This document shows positions 25,104 through 35,086 of a stretch of 64,000 nucleotides of DNA, one piece after another. The stretch is taken from NCBI GenBank assembly GCA_023384675.1, contig JAHDVK010000026.1, forward strand, positions 1 through 64,000, given 5' to 3'. How positions within the stretch are numbered: the stretch's first letter is position 1; every line of letters begins with the position of its first letter. Both the position numbers and the translations under genes were made by a program. Under the pieces are notes generated by a model. That model did not search any database, was not told the DNA's origin, and was given only the letters and a program-made list of their open reading frames with translations. The stretch comes from Bryobacteraceae bacterium (GTDB lineage Bacteria > Acidobacteriota > Terriglobia > Bryobacterales > Bryobacteraceae).

Positions 25104-26953
25104 TCCTTCATCCAGAGAAAGAGGATCAGCAGGCCCCAGAGCGGATAGCCGAGATTCGCGCGGCGGCGCAGATGCGCCTGCTTGACGCGGGCGATGGCCT
25201 CCGCGTTGAACAGGCCAGAGGCCCGGATCGCCGGTTCGCTGAGCACGTCCTCCATCATCGGGCGCAGCGCGCCGCGGAACCATTTGTGTGCCGGAATATC
25301 GAAGCCTTCCTTCTTGCGGGTCAGCACGGTTTCCGGCAGTTTGCCGCGCATCAGCTCGCGCAAAAGGAATTTGAGCACGGGTCCGCGGACTTTGAACTCC
25401 TCAGGCAGCGTGGCCGCGAATTCGACGATGCGGTGGTCGAGAAAAGGCGGGCGGACCTCCAGCGAATGAGCCATGCTCATGCGGTCGCACTTGGTGAGAA
25501 TGTCGTCGGCCAGGTAGTAGCGCTGATCGAGCCAGAGGAAGCGGTTCACTTCGCCGCAGCGGAACGCTTCGGTGGGCAGCGTATTCATCAACTGGCGCGG
25601 ATTGGGGTAACGGCCGGCCGTATAGAGCGAGCGCTTTGTGGGCTCGTCGAAGGCGCCGTTCCAGAAGGGGTGCGCCTCGGCGGGATCGAGCAGCGTGCCC
25701 GCGAGGAAGCGTTTGGCCTTGTACTCGAAGCTGATTTTGTCGTCGGACACGGGCCAGAGACGCAACGCCTGCAACCCCAGACGGCGAATCCACGCCGGGA
25801 CGCGCCTCGCCTGCGCGGCGAGCGCGTCCGCGCGGTAGGTGAGATAGCCGCCGAAAAGTTCGTCGGCGCCCTCGCCGCTGAGGGCGACAGTAACGTGGCG
25901 GCGCGTCATCTGCGACAGGTACCACACAGGAAGCGCGCCGGCGTCGGCCGTCGGCTCGTCAAGGAAATGCACCATGCGTTCGATGGTGTCGGGCAGATCG
26001 TGTTCGGGGTTGAGGTCGAACTCGTGGTGATCGGTGCCGTATTTTTGCGCGACCTCGCGGAACCAGGGGCTTTCGTCATGACTGGCGCCGCGGAAGCTGA
26101 CGCTGAAAGTCTTCAGCCGGGGAACCTCCTGCGCGGCGTAATGGAGGATGGTGGAGGAGTCCACACCGCCGCTCGACCAGACGCCGAGAGGCACGTCGGA
26201 GATGAGATGCTCACGGACGGAGGCGCGCAGGAGTTCGTCGAGGCGCTCTTTGGCATCGTCGAGGGTCCAGCGGGAATGCGGCTCGAACCGCAAGGACCAG
26301 TAGGGGGCGCGGGTGAGTTCGCCGTCCACCCATTCGACATATTCACCCGGCCAGACCTTCTCGATGCCTTCGACGAGCGTGTAGGGAGCGGGCGTCCAAT
26401 TCAGCGAGAGATACAGACTCAGGCCGTTCAAATCCAGGCGGCGCGGGATCTCAGGGTGATGGAGCAGGGTTTTGAGCTCGCTGCCGAAGTAGAGGTCGCG
26501 GCCACGGTGGGCGATGTAGAGGGGCTTGATGCCCATGCGGTCGCGCGCCAGCACGAGGCGGCGTTTGGACCCGGTCCAGAGGGCGGCGGCGAACATGCCG
26601 CGCAGGCGGGCGAACGCGCCGGTATCCCACTCGAGAAAGGCGCGCAGCACGACTTCGGTATCGCAGCGCGTAGCGAAACGATGGCCGCGCTGTTCGAGAT
26701 CTGCGCGGAGTTCCGGGTGGTTGTAGATCTCGCCGTTGAAGGCGATGACCACGTCACCATCGTTGGCGAACATGGGCTGGTCGCCCTGGCCGACATCGAT
26801 GATCGCCAGCCGCGTGGCGCCGAGGGCAATAAGGTCCGATTCGTGAAAGCCGCGCTGATCGGGTCCGCGATGATGAATGGCCTTCAGCGCGCCGGCGATG
26901 CGTCCTCGCGGCACGGCGTGGTCGAGCGTGGTGAAACCTGCGATGCCGCACAC
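25073..26953 (-). CDS. asnB: Asparagine synthetase-like amidotransferase (glutamine-hydrolysing)
   Basis: 626 residues. MCGIAGF gives the N-terminal nucleophile Cys2 of the class II glutaminase domain, with IHHRGPDQRG and IAFNGEIYNHPEL. The C-terminal synthetase domain carries the pyrophosphate loop PLGVWSSGGVDSSTILHYA and SGEGADELFGGY. It transfers glutamine-derived ammonia to an adenylated carboxylate. Longer AsnB paralogues next to glycosyltransferases are often dedicated to exopolysaccharide or PEP-CTERM/exosortase loci rather than to asparagine supply; the neighbours here fit that. It is the first gene of the minus-strand polysaccharide cluster. Confidence 0.92.
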   Translation of the reverse strand: MCGIAGFTTLDHAVPRGRIAGALKAIHHRGPDQRGFHESDLIALGATRLAIIDVGQGDQPMFANDGDVVIAFNGEIYNHPELRADLEQRGHRFATRCDTEVVLRAFLEWDTGAFARLRGMFAAALWTGSKRRLVLARDRMGIKPLYIAHRGRDLYFGSELKTLLHHPEIPRRLDLNGLSLYLSLNWTPAPYTLVEGIEKVWPGEYVEWVDGELTRAPYWSLRFEPHSRWTLDDAKERLDELLRASVREHLISDVPLGVWSSGGVDSSTILHYAAQEVPRLKTFSVSFRGASHDESPWFREVAQKYGTDHHEFDLNPEHDLPDTIERMVHFLDEPTADAGALPVWYLSQMTRRHVTVALSGEGADELFGGYLTYRADALAAQARRVPAWIRRLGLQALRLWPVSDDKISFEYKAKRFLAGTLLDPAEAHPFWNGAFDEPTKRSLYTAGRYPNPRQLMNTLPTEAFRCGEVNRFLWLDQRYYLADDILTKCDRMSMAHSLEVRPPFLDHRIVEFAATLPEEFKVRGPVLKFLLRELMRGKLPETVLTRKKEGFDIPAHKWFRGALRPMMEDVLSEPAIRASGLFNAEAIARVKQAHLRRRANLGYPLWGLLILFLWMKEWKIDSATAR

Positions 26954-27024
26954 AAACTTTCAGGATAGCGGATTGGTGGAATAGGGGCCGGACCCGAAGA
27001 TGCGTTTATGCTGGTAAACGAGCC

Positions 27025-28125
27025 ATGGATGTCGAGCAACGGGTGAACGGCCAAGTGATCGCCGCCGTGGCGCTGGCACTGGCGGTGTTGCTGATCGCCG
27101 CCCGGATTACCACCACTTCCGCCGAGCACCGCAAGGAAGAGGCGCTCATGAGCCTGCTAGGGGAAGCCGAACAGGCGGCGGCGGCGCAGCGGAATGCCGA
27201 GGCGGCGCAGGCCTACCGGCGGGCACTGCAACTGGACTCCGGGTCGTTCGCGGCGCGGCTGGGCCTGGCGCGCGTGTTGGTGCGCATGGAGCAGTGGACC
27301 GAGGCGCAAGGGCACCTGAGTCAATTGCGAACCGCCGATCCCGCTTCGAGCCAAGTGAACCTGTTGTCGGCCCGAGCCGCGTGGCAGGCGGGCGAATTAG
27401 AACTCGCGACCGATTACTTCCACCGGGCCGTGTACGGTTACTGGCCGCCGGGGCAGATGGAGGAACGGTCGCGGGCGCGCATGTTGATGGTGCGGCTGCT
27501 GACGCAACGGCAGGACCGTGGTGCGCTGGTGCCCGAATTGCTCCGGCTACAGCGGGAACTGCCGGAGAATTCTCCGTACCGGCGCGAGACCGCGCTGCTG
27601 ATGCTCGGAGCGGGTTTGGCCGATGAAGCGTCGCGCGAACTCCGCGCGCTGATCGAGGCGCATCCGGAAGACCCCGATCTCAAGCTGAGCCTCGTGGAAG
27701 CGGAAGTGATGCTCGGCAACTACATCACGGCCCGCACCCAGCTTCGGGCGATCCAGCGTCAGCACCCCGAGGAGCAGCGCACAGCGGAAAGGCTCGCATT
27801 GGTCGAAAGTGTCCTCGCGCTCGATCCGCTGGGCCGGCGTTTAAGCCTTGCCGAAAGGCACCGCCGCAGCCGCCTGCTCATCGAGGCGACGATGAAGCAC
27901 GGCGAGAATTGCGGCGGCGTGGATTCGATCGGCGAACACCTGGAAGGTGCGCGGAAAGAGGCGGAGGAGGCCTACACGCGGGCTTCCGCCGAGGCCACGC
28001 TCGAACGGAACATACAGACGGCGGAGAGGCTGTGGTATCTCTTGCCCGCGGCCTGCCGGGCGCCTGATGCAGGCTCCGGCCCGCTCGCCCATGTCTTTGT
28101 GCGGCTGGAAAGGGAGGGCCGGTGA
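27025..28125 (+). CDS. Membrane-anchored TPR protein
   Basis: 366 residues. One N-terminal transmembrane helix (VIAAVALALAVLLIAARIT) then helical repeats of tetratricopeptide type: AEAAQAYRRALQLDSGSFAA, RLGLARVLVRMEQWTEAQGH, ARAAWQAGELELATDYFHRA and similar out to about residue 270, followed by a separate C-terminal helical part with cysteines (HGENCGG, LLPAACRAP). It probably scaffolds a complex at the membrane; the partner is unknown. It overlaps the ClC gene by 4 bases and is therefore likely its functional neighbour. Confidence 0.82.
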   Translation: MDVEQRVNGQVIAAVALALAVLLIAARITTTSAEHRKEEALMSLLGEAEQAAAAQRNAEAAQAYRRALQLDSGSFAARLGLARVLVRMEQWTEAQGHLSQLRTADPASSQVNLLSARAAWQAGELELATDYFHRAVYGYWPPGQMEERSRARMLMVRLLTQRQDRGALVPELLRLQRELPENSPYRRETALLMLGAGLADEASRELRALIEAHPEDPDLKLSLVEAEVMLGNYITARTQLRAIQRQHPEEQRTAERLALVESVLALDPLGRRLSLAERHRRSRLLIEATMKHGENCGGVDSIGEHLEGARKEAEEAYTRASAEATLERNIQTAERLWYLLPAACRAPDAGSGPLAHVFVRLEREGR

Positions 28126-29735
28126 AGCAACTCTGGCTGCGTCTGGCGGCGGGTGTGCGCGGCGATGAAGCGCACCGGTTCTTTCTGCTTTCGGTGCTGA
28201 TCGGCGTCTGCGCGGGGCTGCTGATCGTCTGTTTCCATAACTTCATCGAACTTGTGTCATGGGCGGTGCTGGGTTTGCCGGCGGGCTCAAGGCAATGGGG
28301 CACGCTGTTCGGCCCGATGGCTGGCGCTGTGATTTCCACATTCCTCGTGCTCCGTGTTTTCCCATCCGCGCGCGGCAGTGGCGTGGTGCAGACCAAGGTG
28401 GCGGTGGCGCAGCCGGAAGGCGAAATCCCGGCTTCCGGAGTGGCGGGAAAACTGGCAGCCTGCTCGATCTCGATCGGCAGCGGCAACGCGCTGGGGCCGG
28501 AGGATCCATCGTTGCACATGGGCGCGGGGGTGGCGTCGGTACTCGGGCGGGCATTCCGGCTGCCGCGGGACCAGATGCGTCTGATCCCGCCCGTGGGTGC
28601 GGCGGCGGGCATCGCGGCGGCGTTCAACACGCCGATCATGGCGGTGTTGTTCGTGATCGAAGAAGTGATCGGCGCATGGAACGCGATGGCGCTTGGGTCG
28701 GTGGTGCTGGCGTCGGTGTCGGCCGTGGTCACGAGCCGTTATTTTCTCGGCGACAATCCGCTGTTCCGCGTGCCGCCCTTCGACATCATGCATCCGTCGG
28801 AAATGGCGGTGTTCGCCGTGATTGGTCTGGCGGCGGGCCTGCTGGCGACGCTGTTCACGCGCACGATCATCGCGATCCGGGGCCGCATCCAGGCGATTGC
28901 GGGCCCCAGAATGACGCTGGTGAAGCCGGCCCTGGCGGGGCTGCTGGTGGGCATGATCGGACTCTGGCTGCCTGAGGTGCTGGGCGCGGGCTATGGTCCG
29001 GTGGACGGCGCTCTGCACGGTCGCTACGCATGGCAGATCCTGATTGCCATCGGGCTCGTGAAGATGCTGGCGACCACGGCGTGCTTCTCGGCAGGCGTGC
29101 CGGGTGGCATGTTCGCGCCCACGTTGTTCATTGGCGCCATGGTTGGCGGGGGGCTGGGAGGATTGGCGCGCCTGTTCTGGCCGATGCCGATCAGTCCCGA
29201 CAGTGTGTTCGTACTGGTGGGCATGGGCGCGTTCTTCGCGGGCGTGTTCCGCGCGCCAATGACGTCGGTCTTCATGGTGTTCGAAGTGAGCGCCAGCTAC
29301 AAGATCATCGCGCCCGTGATGGTGGCGAACATGCTCGCGTACATCATCTCGAGGCGGCTGCAGCCTGTGCCATTCTTTGACCGCATCGCCGGGTTCGAAG
29401 GCATCCGGCTGGATTCGCAGGAGGAGATTCGCGAGCAGAGATCCTGGCGCGTGGAAGACGCGATGCGCCCGCCCGATGAGGTGGAAGGCCACCACCTGAT
29501 CTGGTGCGGTCCCCGGCGCTGGCGCACCGAACCCGCAGCCGGCCATCCTGGCGACCCCGTCCCCTGCCTGTACGCGGACCAGACGCTCGAGGCTGCGTTG
29601 CCGGTGGTGGGAGCGCACGAGTTCGTCCCGGTGGTCGACCGGCGCGACGAGAGCCGCTTGCTGGGGGTACTGACGCTCGACGCGGCGCTGTCGCGCTACG
29701 GCATCACTCGTAGCGCAGGGTCTCCACCGGCATGA
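28122..29735 (+). CDS. ClC family chloride channel/transporter with CBS-like tail
   Basis: 537 residues with about a dozen membrane helices. ClC selectivity-filter segments are GSGNALGPEDPSLHMGAGVA (the usual GREGP reads GPEDP, with the gating Glu retained) and FSAGVPGGMFAPTLFIGAMV. VAAAGIAAAFNTPIMAVLFV also matches. After about residue 420 a soluble tail (SQEEIREQRSWRVEDAMR, then TLEAALPVVGAHEFVPVVDR) looks like CBS-type nucleotide-binding sequence. It may be a Cl-/H+ exchanger. It is coupled to the TPR gene and its 3' end overlaps the convergent permease by 32 bases. Confidence 0.9.
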   Translation: MKQLWLRLAAGVRGDEAHRFFLLSVLIGVCAGLLIVCFHNFIELVSWAVLGLPAGSRQWGTLFGPMAGAVISTFLVLRVFPSARGSGVVQTKVAVAQPEGEIPASGVAGKLAACSISIGSGNALGPEDPSLHMGAGVASVLGRAFRLPRDQMRLIPPVGAAAGIAAAFNTPIMAVLFVIEEVIGAWNAMALGSVVLASVSAVVTSRYFLGDNPLFRVPPFDIMHPSEMAVFAVIGLAAGLLATLFTRTIIAIRGRIQAIAGPRMTLVKPALAGLLVGMIGLWLPEVLGAGYGPVDGALHGRYAWQILIAIGLVKMLATTACFSAGVPGGMFAPTLFIGAMVGGGLGGLARLFWPMPISPDSVFVLVGMGAFFAGVFRAPMTSVFMVFEVSASYKIIAPVMVANMLAYIISRRLQPVPFFDRIAGFEGIRLDSQEEIREQRSWRVEDAMRPPDEVEGHHLIWCGPRRWRTEPAAGHPGDPVPCLYADQTLEAALPVVGAHEFVPVVDRRDESRLLGVLTLDAALSRYGITRSAGSPPA

Positions 29736-30918
29736 TGCGCGCGGCGGCGCGCGCCGGGTACAAGGTGGCGAGAAAACTCACGCCCAAGGCCATGGCCGAG
29801 ATCCACGCGGCGTCCCACGCGCGCGGCTCGAAGGGCACGTAGCTCATCGAGTAGATCTCCTCGTCGAGCGCGATCCATTGCTGCTGGTCGGCCAGATGGC
29901 TGAGCCCATAACCCAGAGCGAGGCCCAGCAGAAGACCGGTGAACCCGATCATCAGCCCCTGCGCGATGAAGATGCGGGCAATCTGCGCCCGCCGCGCGCC
30001 CATTGACACGAGCACGGCGATGTCGCGCTTCTTCTCCATTACCGACATCACCAGCGCCGTGAGGATGTTCAAAGCGGCGATCAACTGAATCAGGCTGATG
30101 GTGATGACGGAGACGCGCTTCTCCAGTTCAAGCGCGCCCAGCAGCTGGCGGTTCTGCTCCATCCAGTGCGTGGCGCCGAGTTTGGGGCCCGCGATCGTCT
30201 CGGCTTCGGCCGCGATGGCGGGCGCGGCGCGCAGGTCGTCAATCCGAAGCTCCAGGGCATTCACCACGTCGCCGGTCTGAAACAGCGCTTGCGCGGCTTC
30301 GAGCGTGACGAACGCAAAGTGGTTATCCAGATCATAGAAGCCGCTTTCGAAGAGGCCCACCACGCGGTAGCGGACCTGCAGCGGGCGCGGACCGAACGGG
30401 GTGAGTTCGCCTTGCGGACTGACGACGGTGACCCACGAGTTCAGCAGCATGCCCGTGCGCCGCGCGAGCTGCGTGCCGAGCAGGATGGTGCGCGGCTCCC
30501 GCAGGGCCTCGATCGAACCTTCGCGCAAGAAAGGCCCGAGATTCAACCGGTCGAGCGGCATTCCCTTCAGCGTGCTTTCCGACGACTGCATCGGGCCGCT
30601 CATCAGCACTTTGCCATAAAGCGCGGGCGAGGCTTGCCGCACGCCAGGCAATGCTTGCAGCCTTCCTGTCAACTCGCGCCAATTCTCGATTCCGGCCGAA
30701 GGTTCCTTTTCCAGCAGCGCGACGTGGGGCGTCGCGCCCAGTAGATTGCGCTCGAGGCTGTTGCGAAACCCGTTGTTAACGGCGATGGCGATCACCAGCG
30801 CCATCACGCCCGCGGCCACGCCGAGCACGCTGATCACGGTGATGACCGAGATGAAAGCCTGGCGGCGCTTCGCCTTCAGGTAGCGCGCGGCGACGAAGAG
30901 TTCGAAGGCGCGCGTCAT
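29704..30918 (-). CDS. LolC/LolE-like lipoprotein-release ABC permease
   Basis: 404 residues. It begins MTRAFELFVAARYLKAKRR, then helix 1 (FISVITVISVLGVAAGVMAL), a large periplasmic domain (about 50-250) and three C-terminal helices including AALNILTALVMSVMEKKRDI and SMGARRAQIARIFIAQGLMI, the FtsX/MacB core with the coupling helix. LolC/E extract lipoproteins from the inner membrane with the ATPase LolD. No LolD gene is adjacent here. It lies 5 bases downstream of lysS on the same strand, so the two are probably one transcript. Confidence 0.87.
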   Translation of the reverse strand: MTRAFELFVAARYLKAKRRQAFISVITVISVLGVAAGVMALVIAIAVNNGFRNSLERNLLGATPHVALLEKEPSAGIENWRELTGRLQALPGVRQASPALYGKVLMSGPMQSSESTLKGMPLDRLNLGPFLREGSIEALREPRTILLGTQLARRTGMLLNSWVTVVSPQGELTPFGPRPLQVRYRVVGLFESGFYDLDNHFAFVTLEAAQALFQTGDVVNALELRIDDLRAAPAIAAEAETIAGPKLGATHWMEQNRQLLGALELEKRVSVITISLIQLIAALNILTALVMSVMEKKRDIAVLVSMGARRAQIARIFIAQGLMIGFTGLLLGLALGYGLSHLADQQQWIALDEEIYSMSYVPFEPRAWDAAWISAMALGVSFLATLYPARAAARIMPVETLRYE

Positions 30919-30923
30919 GGGAA

Positions 30924-32438
<1,515 letters not shown>

Positions 32439-32462
32439 CGAGGACTCCTTGGGTAAAACCTA

Positions 32463-32470
32463 ATTATAAT
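32463..32470. promoter_or_regulatory. Divergent -10 elements between lysS and the GT2 gene
   Basis: The 39-base gap holds TATAAT on the plus strand (32465-32470) and, overlapping it, TATAAT on the minus strand (32468-32463). Neither has a good -35 at 17 bases, so the assignment rests on the -10 match and on the fact that both genes must be transcribed from here. Confidence 0.4.
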
Positions 32471-32477
32471 TGGGAGT

Positions 32478-33203
32478 TTGCAGTCGCTTTCGATCCTCAT
32501 CCCGGCATTCAACGAGCAGCAGCGTCTGCCCGCCACCCTAAAGACCGTGGCATCGTACCTGGATGCCCGTGCGCCCGCTTTCGCCGAAGTCCTGGTGGTG
32601 AACGACGGCTCGCGCGACGGCACAGCGGACGTGGTGCGCGGCTTTGCCGCCGCCGACGCGCGTTTCGTACTGCTCGAGAACCCAGGCAACCGCGGCAAGG
32701 GCTATGCGGTTCGCCACGGAATGCAAAAGGCGCGCGGCGAGTGGGTCCTGTTCACCGACGCCGACCTTTCCGCGCCGATTGAAGAGCTGGATAAGCTCTG
32801 GTCCGCCGTAGAACGCCAAGGCGGCGATGGCGCGATCGGTTCGCGGGCCCTCGACCGGTCGCTAATCGGCGTGCACCAGTCGTTCTTCCGTGAAACCAGC
32901 GGCAAGTTCTTCAACCTGGTGATGCGGATGATCACCGGGCTGCCCTACCGCGACACGCAATGCGGCTTCAAACTATTCAGCCGCGCCGCGGCCCAAGCTG
33001 TCTGCTCGCGGCAGCGCATCGAAGGCTTCGGTTTCGACGTCGAGATCCTCTATATCGCGCAAAAACATGGCTTCCGCATCATCGAGGTGCCGGTGCGTTG
33101 GAATAACGTCGAAGGAACCAAGGTCAGCTTGTGGAATGGTCTGCAGGCCTTCCTCGATCCGCTGGAGGTGAGGCGCAACGACCTGCGCGGGCTTTATCGT
33201 TGA
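32478..33203 (+). CDS. Glycosyltransferase family 2 (dolichyl/polyprenyl-phosphate hexose synthase-like)
   Basis: 241 residues. The GT-A core is complete: LSILIPAFNEQQRLPATLKT, EVLVVNDGSRDGTADVV, the nucleotide contact NRGKGYAVRHGMQKARGEW, metal-binding VLFTDADLSAPIEEL, and DTQCGFKLFSRAAA with the GFDVEILYIA acceptor region. The pattern matches dolichol-phosphate mannose/glucose synthases without a membrane tail. It would make polyprenyl-phosphate sugars, the donors for GT-C enzymes such as those at 14410-12962 and 25103-23325. The start is TTG at 32478; no other start leaves the first beta strand intact. Confidence 0.9.
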   Translation: MQSLSILIPAFNEQQRLPATLKTVASYLDARAPAFAEVLVVNDGSRDGTADVVRGFAAADARFVLLENPGNRGKGYAVRHGMQKARGEWVLFTDADLSAPIEELDKLWSAVERQGGDGAIGSRALDRSLIGVHQSFFRETSGKFFNLVMRMITGLPYRDTQCGFKLFSRAAAQAVCSRQRIEGFGFDVEILYIAQKHGFRIIEVPVRWNNVEGTKVSLWNGLQAFLDPLEVRRNDLRGLYR

Positions 33204-33245
33204 ATCCGCGCGCGCCCCTCCAGCATCTCTGCTATCTGGAAACTT

Positions 33246-33677
33246 ATGGCCTACCCCGAACAACTTTTGATCCCGATGCGCGCCGACCTCACTCAATACG
33301 GCGTCCAGGAGACCCGTACCCCCGAGGAGTTGGACCAGGCGATCAACGCTCACGGCACGGTTCTGGTTGTGACGAATTCTGTCTGCGGCTGTGCCGCCAG
33401 CAAAGCCCGCCCGGCGGTTGGGCTTGCACTGCGGCACGCGGTGAAGCCCGACGCGGCCGTCACCGTGTTTGCCGGCGGCGACGTGGAAGCGGTCGCCCAC
33501 CTGCGCGAGAAACACCTTCACGGCGTACCGCCTTCCTCGCCCTCCCTGGCGCTTTTCCGCGACGGCAAGGCCGTTTGGGCCATGCACCGCTTCCAGATCG
33601 AGGCGCGTCTGGCGCCCGAAATCGCCGCCGACATCACCAAGGCCTTCGACGAATTCTGCGCCCGCCAGAGCGCCTGA
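33246..33677 (+). CDS. BrxA/BrxB-family bacilliredoxin
   Basis: 143 residues, the family length. Begins MAYPEQLLIPMRADLTQYGV and carries the hallmark TNSVCGCAASKARPAV, a Cys-Gly-Cys active site. The end HRFQIEARLAPEIAADITKA also matches. Bacilliredoxins remove bacillithiol from S-bacillithiolated proteins in Firmicutes; whether this organism makes bacillithiol or uses the protein as another thioredoxin-like reductant is not visible. It is 42 bases after the GT2 gene. Confidence 0.93.
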   Translation: MAYPEQLLIPMRADLTQYGVQETRTPEELDQAINAHGTVLVVTNSVCGCAASKARPAVGLALRHAVKPDAAVTVFAGGDVEAVAHLREKHLHGVPPSSPSLALFRDGKAVWAMHRFQIEARLAPEIAADITKAFDEFCARQSA

Positions 33678-33678
33678 T

Positions 33679-34113
33679 ATGACCGGACAGAACTACGCCA
33701 ATCACGCCCGGCTCGTCACAGGCTTTCACAAAATCCTCTATCCCGTTTTGTTCGCGAGCTGGCTCGGCTCCGCTGTGAACCTGTGGCAATCCTGGGGCGA
33801 CCACAACCGCTTCTACAGCGCCGCGCTATTGTTCGTGCTGATCTTTGCCGTGATGGCGCTGGGGATTTACGCGCGCGTGTTCGCGCTCAGAGCCCAGGAC
33901 CGCGCGATTCGCGCCGAGGAGAACCTCCGGCATTTCGTCATCACCGGCCAGCTCCTCGACCCGCGTCTGCACCCCAAACAGATCGTCGCGCTCCGCTTCG
34001 CCGGCGATGAGGAGTTCGTGGAACTCGCCCGGAAGGCGGCAGCGGAAACCCTCGAGCCGGACGCCATCAAGCAGGCGATCCGGAATTGGCGCGCGGATCA
34101 TCACCGCGTCTGA
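33679..34113 (+). CDS. DUF6526 family membrane protein
   Basis: 144 residues, beginning MTGQNYANHARLVTGFHKIL. Two hydrophobic helices (LYPVLFASWLGSAVNL and FYSAALLFVLIFAVMALGIY) are followed by a cytosolic helical tail with FVITGQLLDPRLHPKQIVAL. This layout and the NYANHxR start fit the DUF6526 family, whose role is unknown. ATG 33679 comes 1 base after the bacilliredoxin stop, so the two are probably co-translated. Confidence 0.8.
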   Translation: MTGQNYANHARLVTGFHKILYPVLFASWLGSAVNLWQSWGDHNRFYSAALLFVLIFAVMALGIYARVFALRAQDRAIRAEENLRHFVITGQLLDPRLHPKQIVALRFAGDEEFVELARKAAAETLEPDAIKQAIRNWRADHHRV

Positions 34114-34117
34114 GCGC

Positions 34118-34750
34118 CTAATCCTTCCGCGCGACAAGCCGCACTACCGGTACGCGAGCCTGCGGCACGGCAGCCCACTCCGGTTGCATCTCCCGGTCTT
34201 CATAGCGAAGGATATGAAGCCGGTTGAAGGTGCGCAGCAGCTGGTTTGTACCGTAGCCGGCCCGGCCCGCCAGCGCCGGCGCGGCATCGTGATAACCTTC
34301 CACGATCAGCAGCCCGCCCGGCTTCAGCATGTCCATGATCTTCCGGGCGTTCTTCGTCGCCAAATCCTGGACGTACATGCAGAGGATCACGTCGAAGCGG
34401 TTCAGGTAAGGCGGCAGATCCTCGAAGCGGCTCACCTTGGCCTCGATCGGCGCGCCCAACTTCTTCGCTTCGGCCTCGGCCAGCTTCACGGCCTCTTTGG
34501 AGATGTCGATCCCGGTGACCTTCCAACCTTTGCGGGCGAGATAGATCGCGTTGCGTCCATTCCCCATGCCGATATCGAGCGCCTCTCCCGGAGGCAGGCT
34601 CGCCGTGGTTTCGAGCACCAGGGCGCTCGGCTTCACCGGGACGTTCCCCCCGCGGGCGGCGTAGATCTCATCCCAGGTGGGAGCGTCGGAGCGGCGCTGC
34701 GCGGTCAGGGGAAGCGCCAGCAGAGCAAGGAGAAGAATGCGGGGAATCAT
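34118..34750 (-). CDS. Exported class I SAM-dependent methyltransferase
   Basis: 210 residues. A signal peptide (MIPRILLLALLALPLTAQRR) precedes a methyltransferase domain: GEALDIGMGNGRNAIYLARK (motif I), VTGIDISKEAVKLAEAEAKK (motif II), FDVILCMYVQDL and MLKPGGLLIVEGYHDAAP. The substrate is unknown. Like the product of 429-992, it appears to be exported although the cofactor is cytosolic. Its ATG overlaps the stop of the CusF-like lipoprotein gene (4 bases), so the two are coupled. Confidence 0.87.
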   Translation of the reverse strand: MIPRILLLALLALPLTAQRRSDAPTWDEIYAARGGNVPVKPSALVLETTASLPPGEALDIGMGNGRNAIYLARKGWKVTGIDISKEAVKLAEAEAKKLGAPIEAKVSRFEDLPPYLNRFDVILCMYVQDLATKNARKIMDMLKPGGLLIVEGYHDAAPALAGRAGYGTNQLLRTFNRLHILRYEDREMQPEWAAVPQARVPVVRLVARKD

Positions 34751-35067
34751 GGTTCGGGTTGAATATCCACCAGCCAGTAGTGCAGATCGTTCCGCAGAAC
34801 CGTGGCGCGAATCGTCATGCCTTCCTTCAACTTCGCGTATTCCGCCGCGTCCGGCACGGGAAAGTCCATCGTCATGGCCTTCATCCAGCCGTCGATGTCC
34901 TCGTGCTTGATCACCGCGACGCGGTTCTCCGGACGCAGGCGGAGCACTTCGCCGCGCATCGGATGCTTCTCCTTCGCCTCGCCAAAGTCAAAAGCCGGTT
35001 CGCGTCGCGCCGGCGCGCATGCGAGCAAGCCCAGCAGCGCCGCGGCCGCCAGAATCCGCCGTGTCAT
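34747..35067 (-). CDS. CusF-like copper-binding lipoprotein
   Basis: 106 residues. The lipobox LLAC after MTRRILAAAALLG makes it a lipoprotein with Cys near residue 17. The domain GEVLRLRPENRVAVIKHEDI continues GWMKAMTMDFPVPD, reproducing the CusF copper/silver site: His in VIKHED, then Trp and the Met-Thr-Met ligands. It would bind Cu(I) or Ag(I) in the periplasm. No copper pump or Cus efflux gene is adjacent. It is 19 bases after the acyl-CoA dehydrogenase gene and overlaps the methyltransferase gene. Confidence 0.85.
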   Translation of the reverse strand: MTRRILAAAALLGLLACAPARREPAFDFGEAKEKHPMRGEVLRLRPENRVAVIKHEDIDGWMKAMTMDFPVPDAAEYAKLKEGMTIRATVLRNDLHYWLVDIQPEP

Positions 35068-35086
35068 CGTCTGTCTCCTTCCCCAA

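Noticed and set aside
25025-26968. 647-codon plus-strand frame
   Set aside because: Antisense to asnB; no domain and codon pattern of a shadow.
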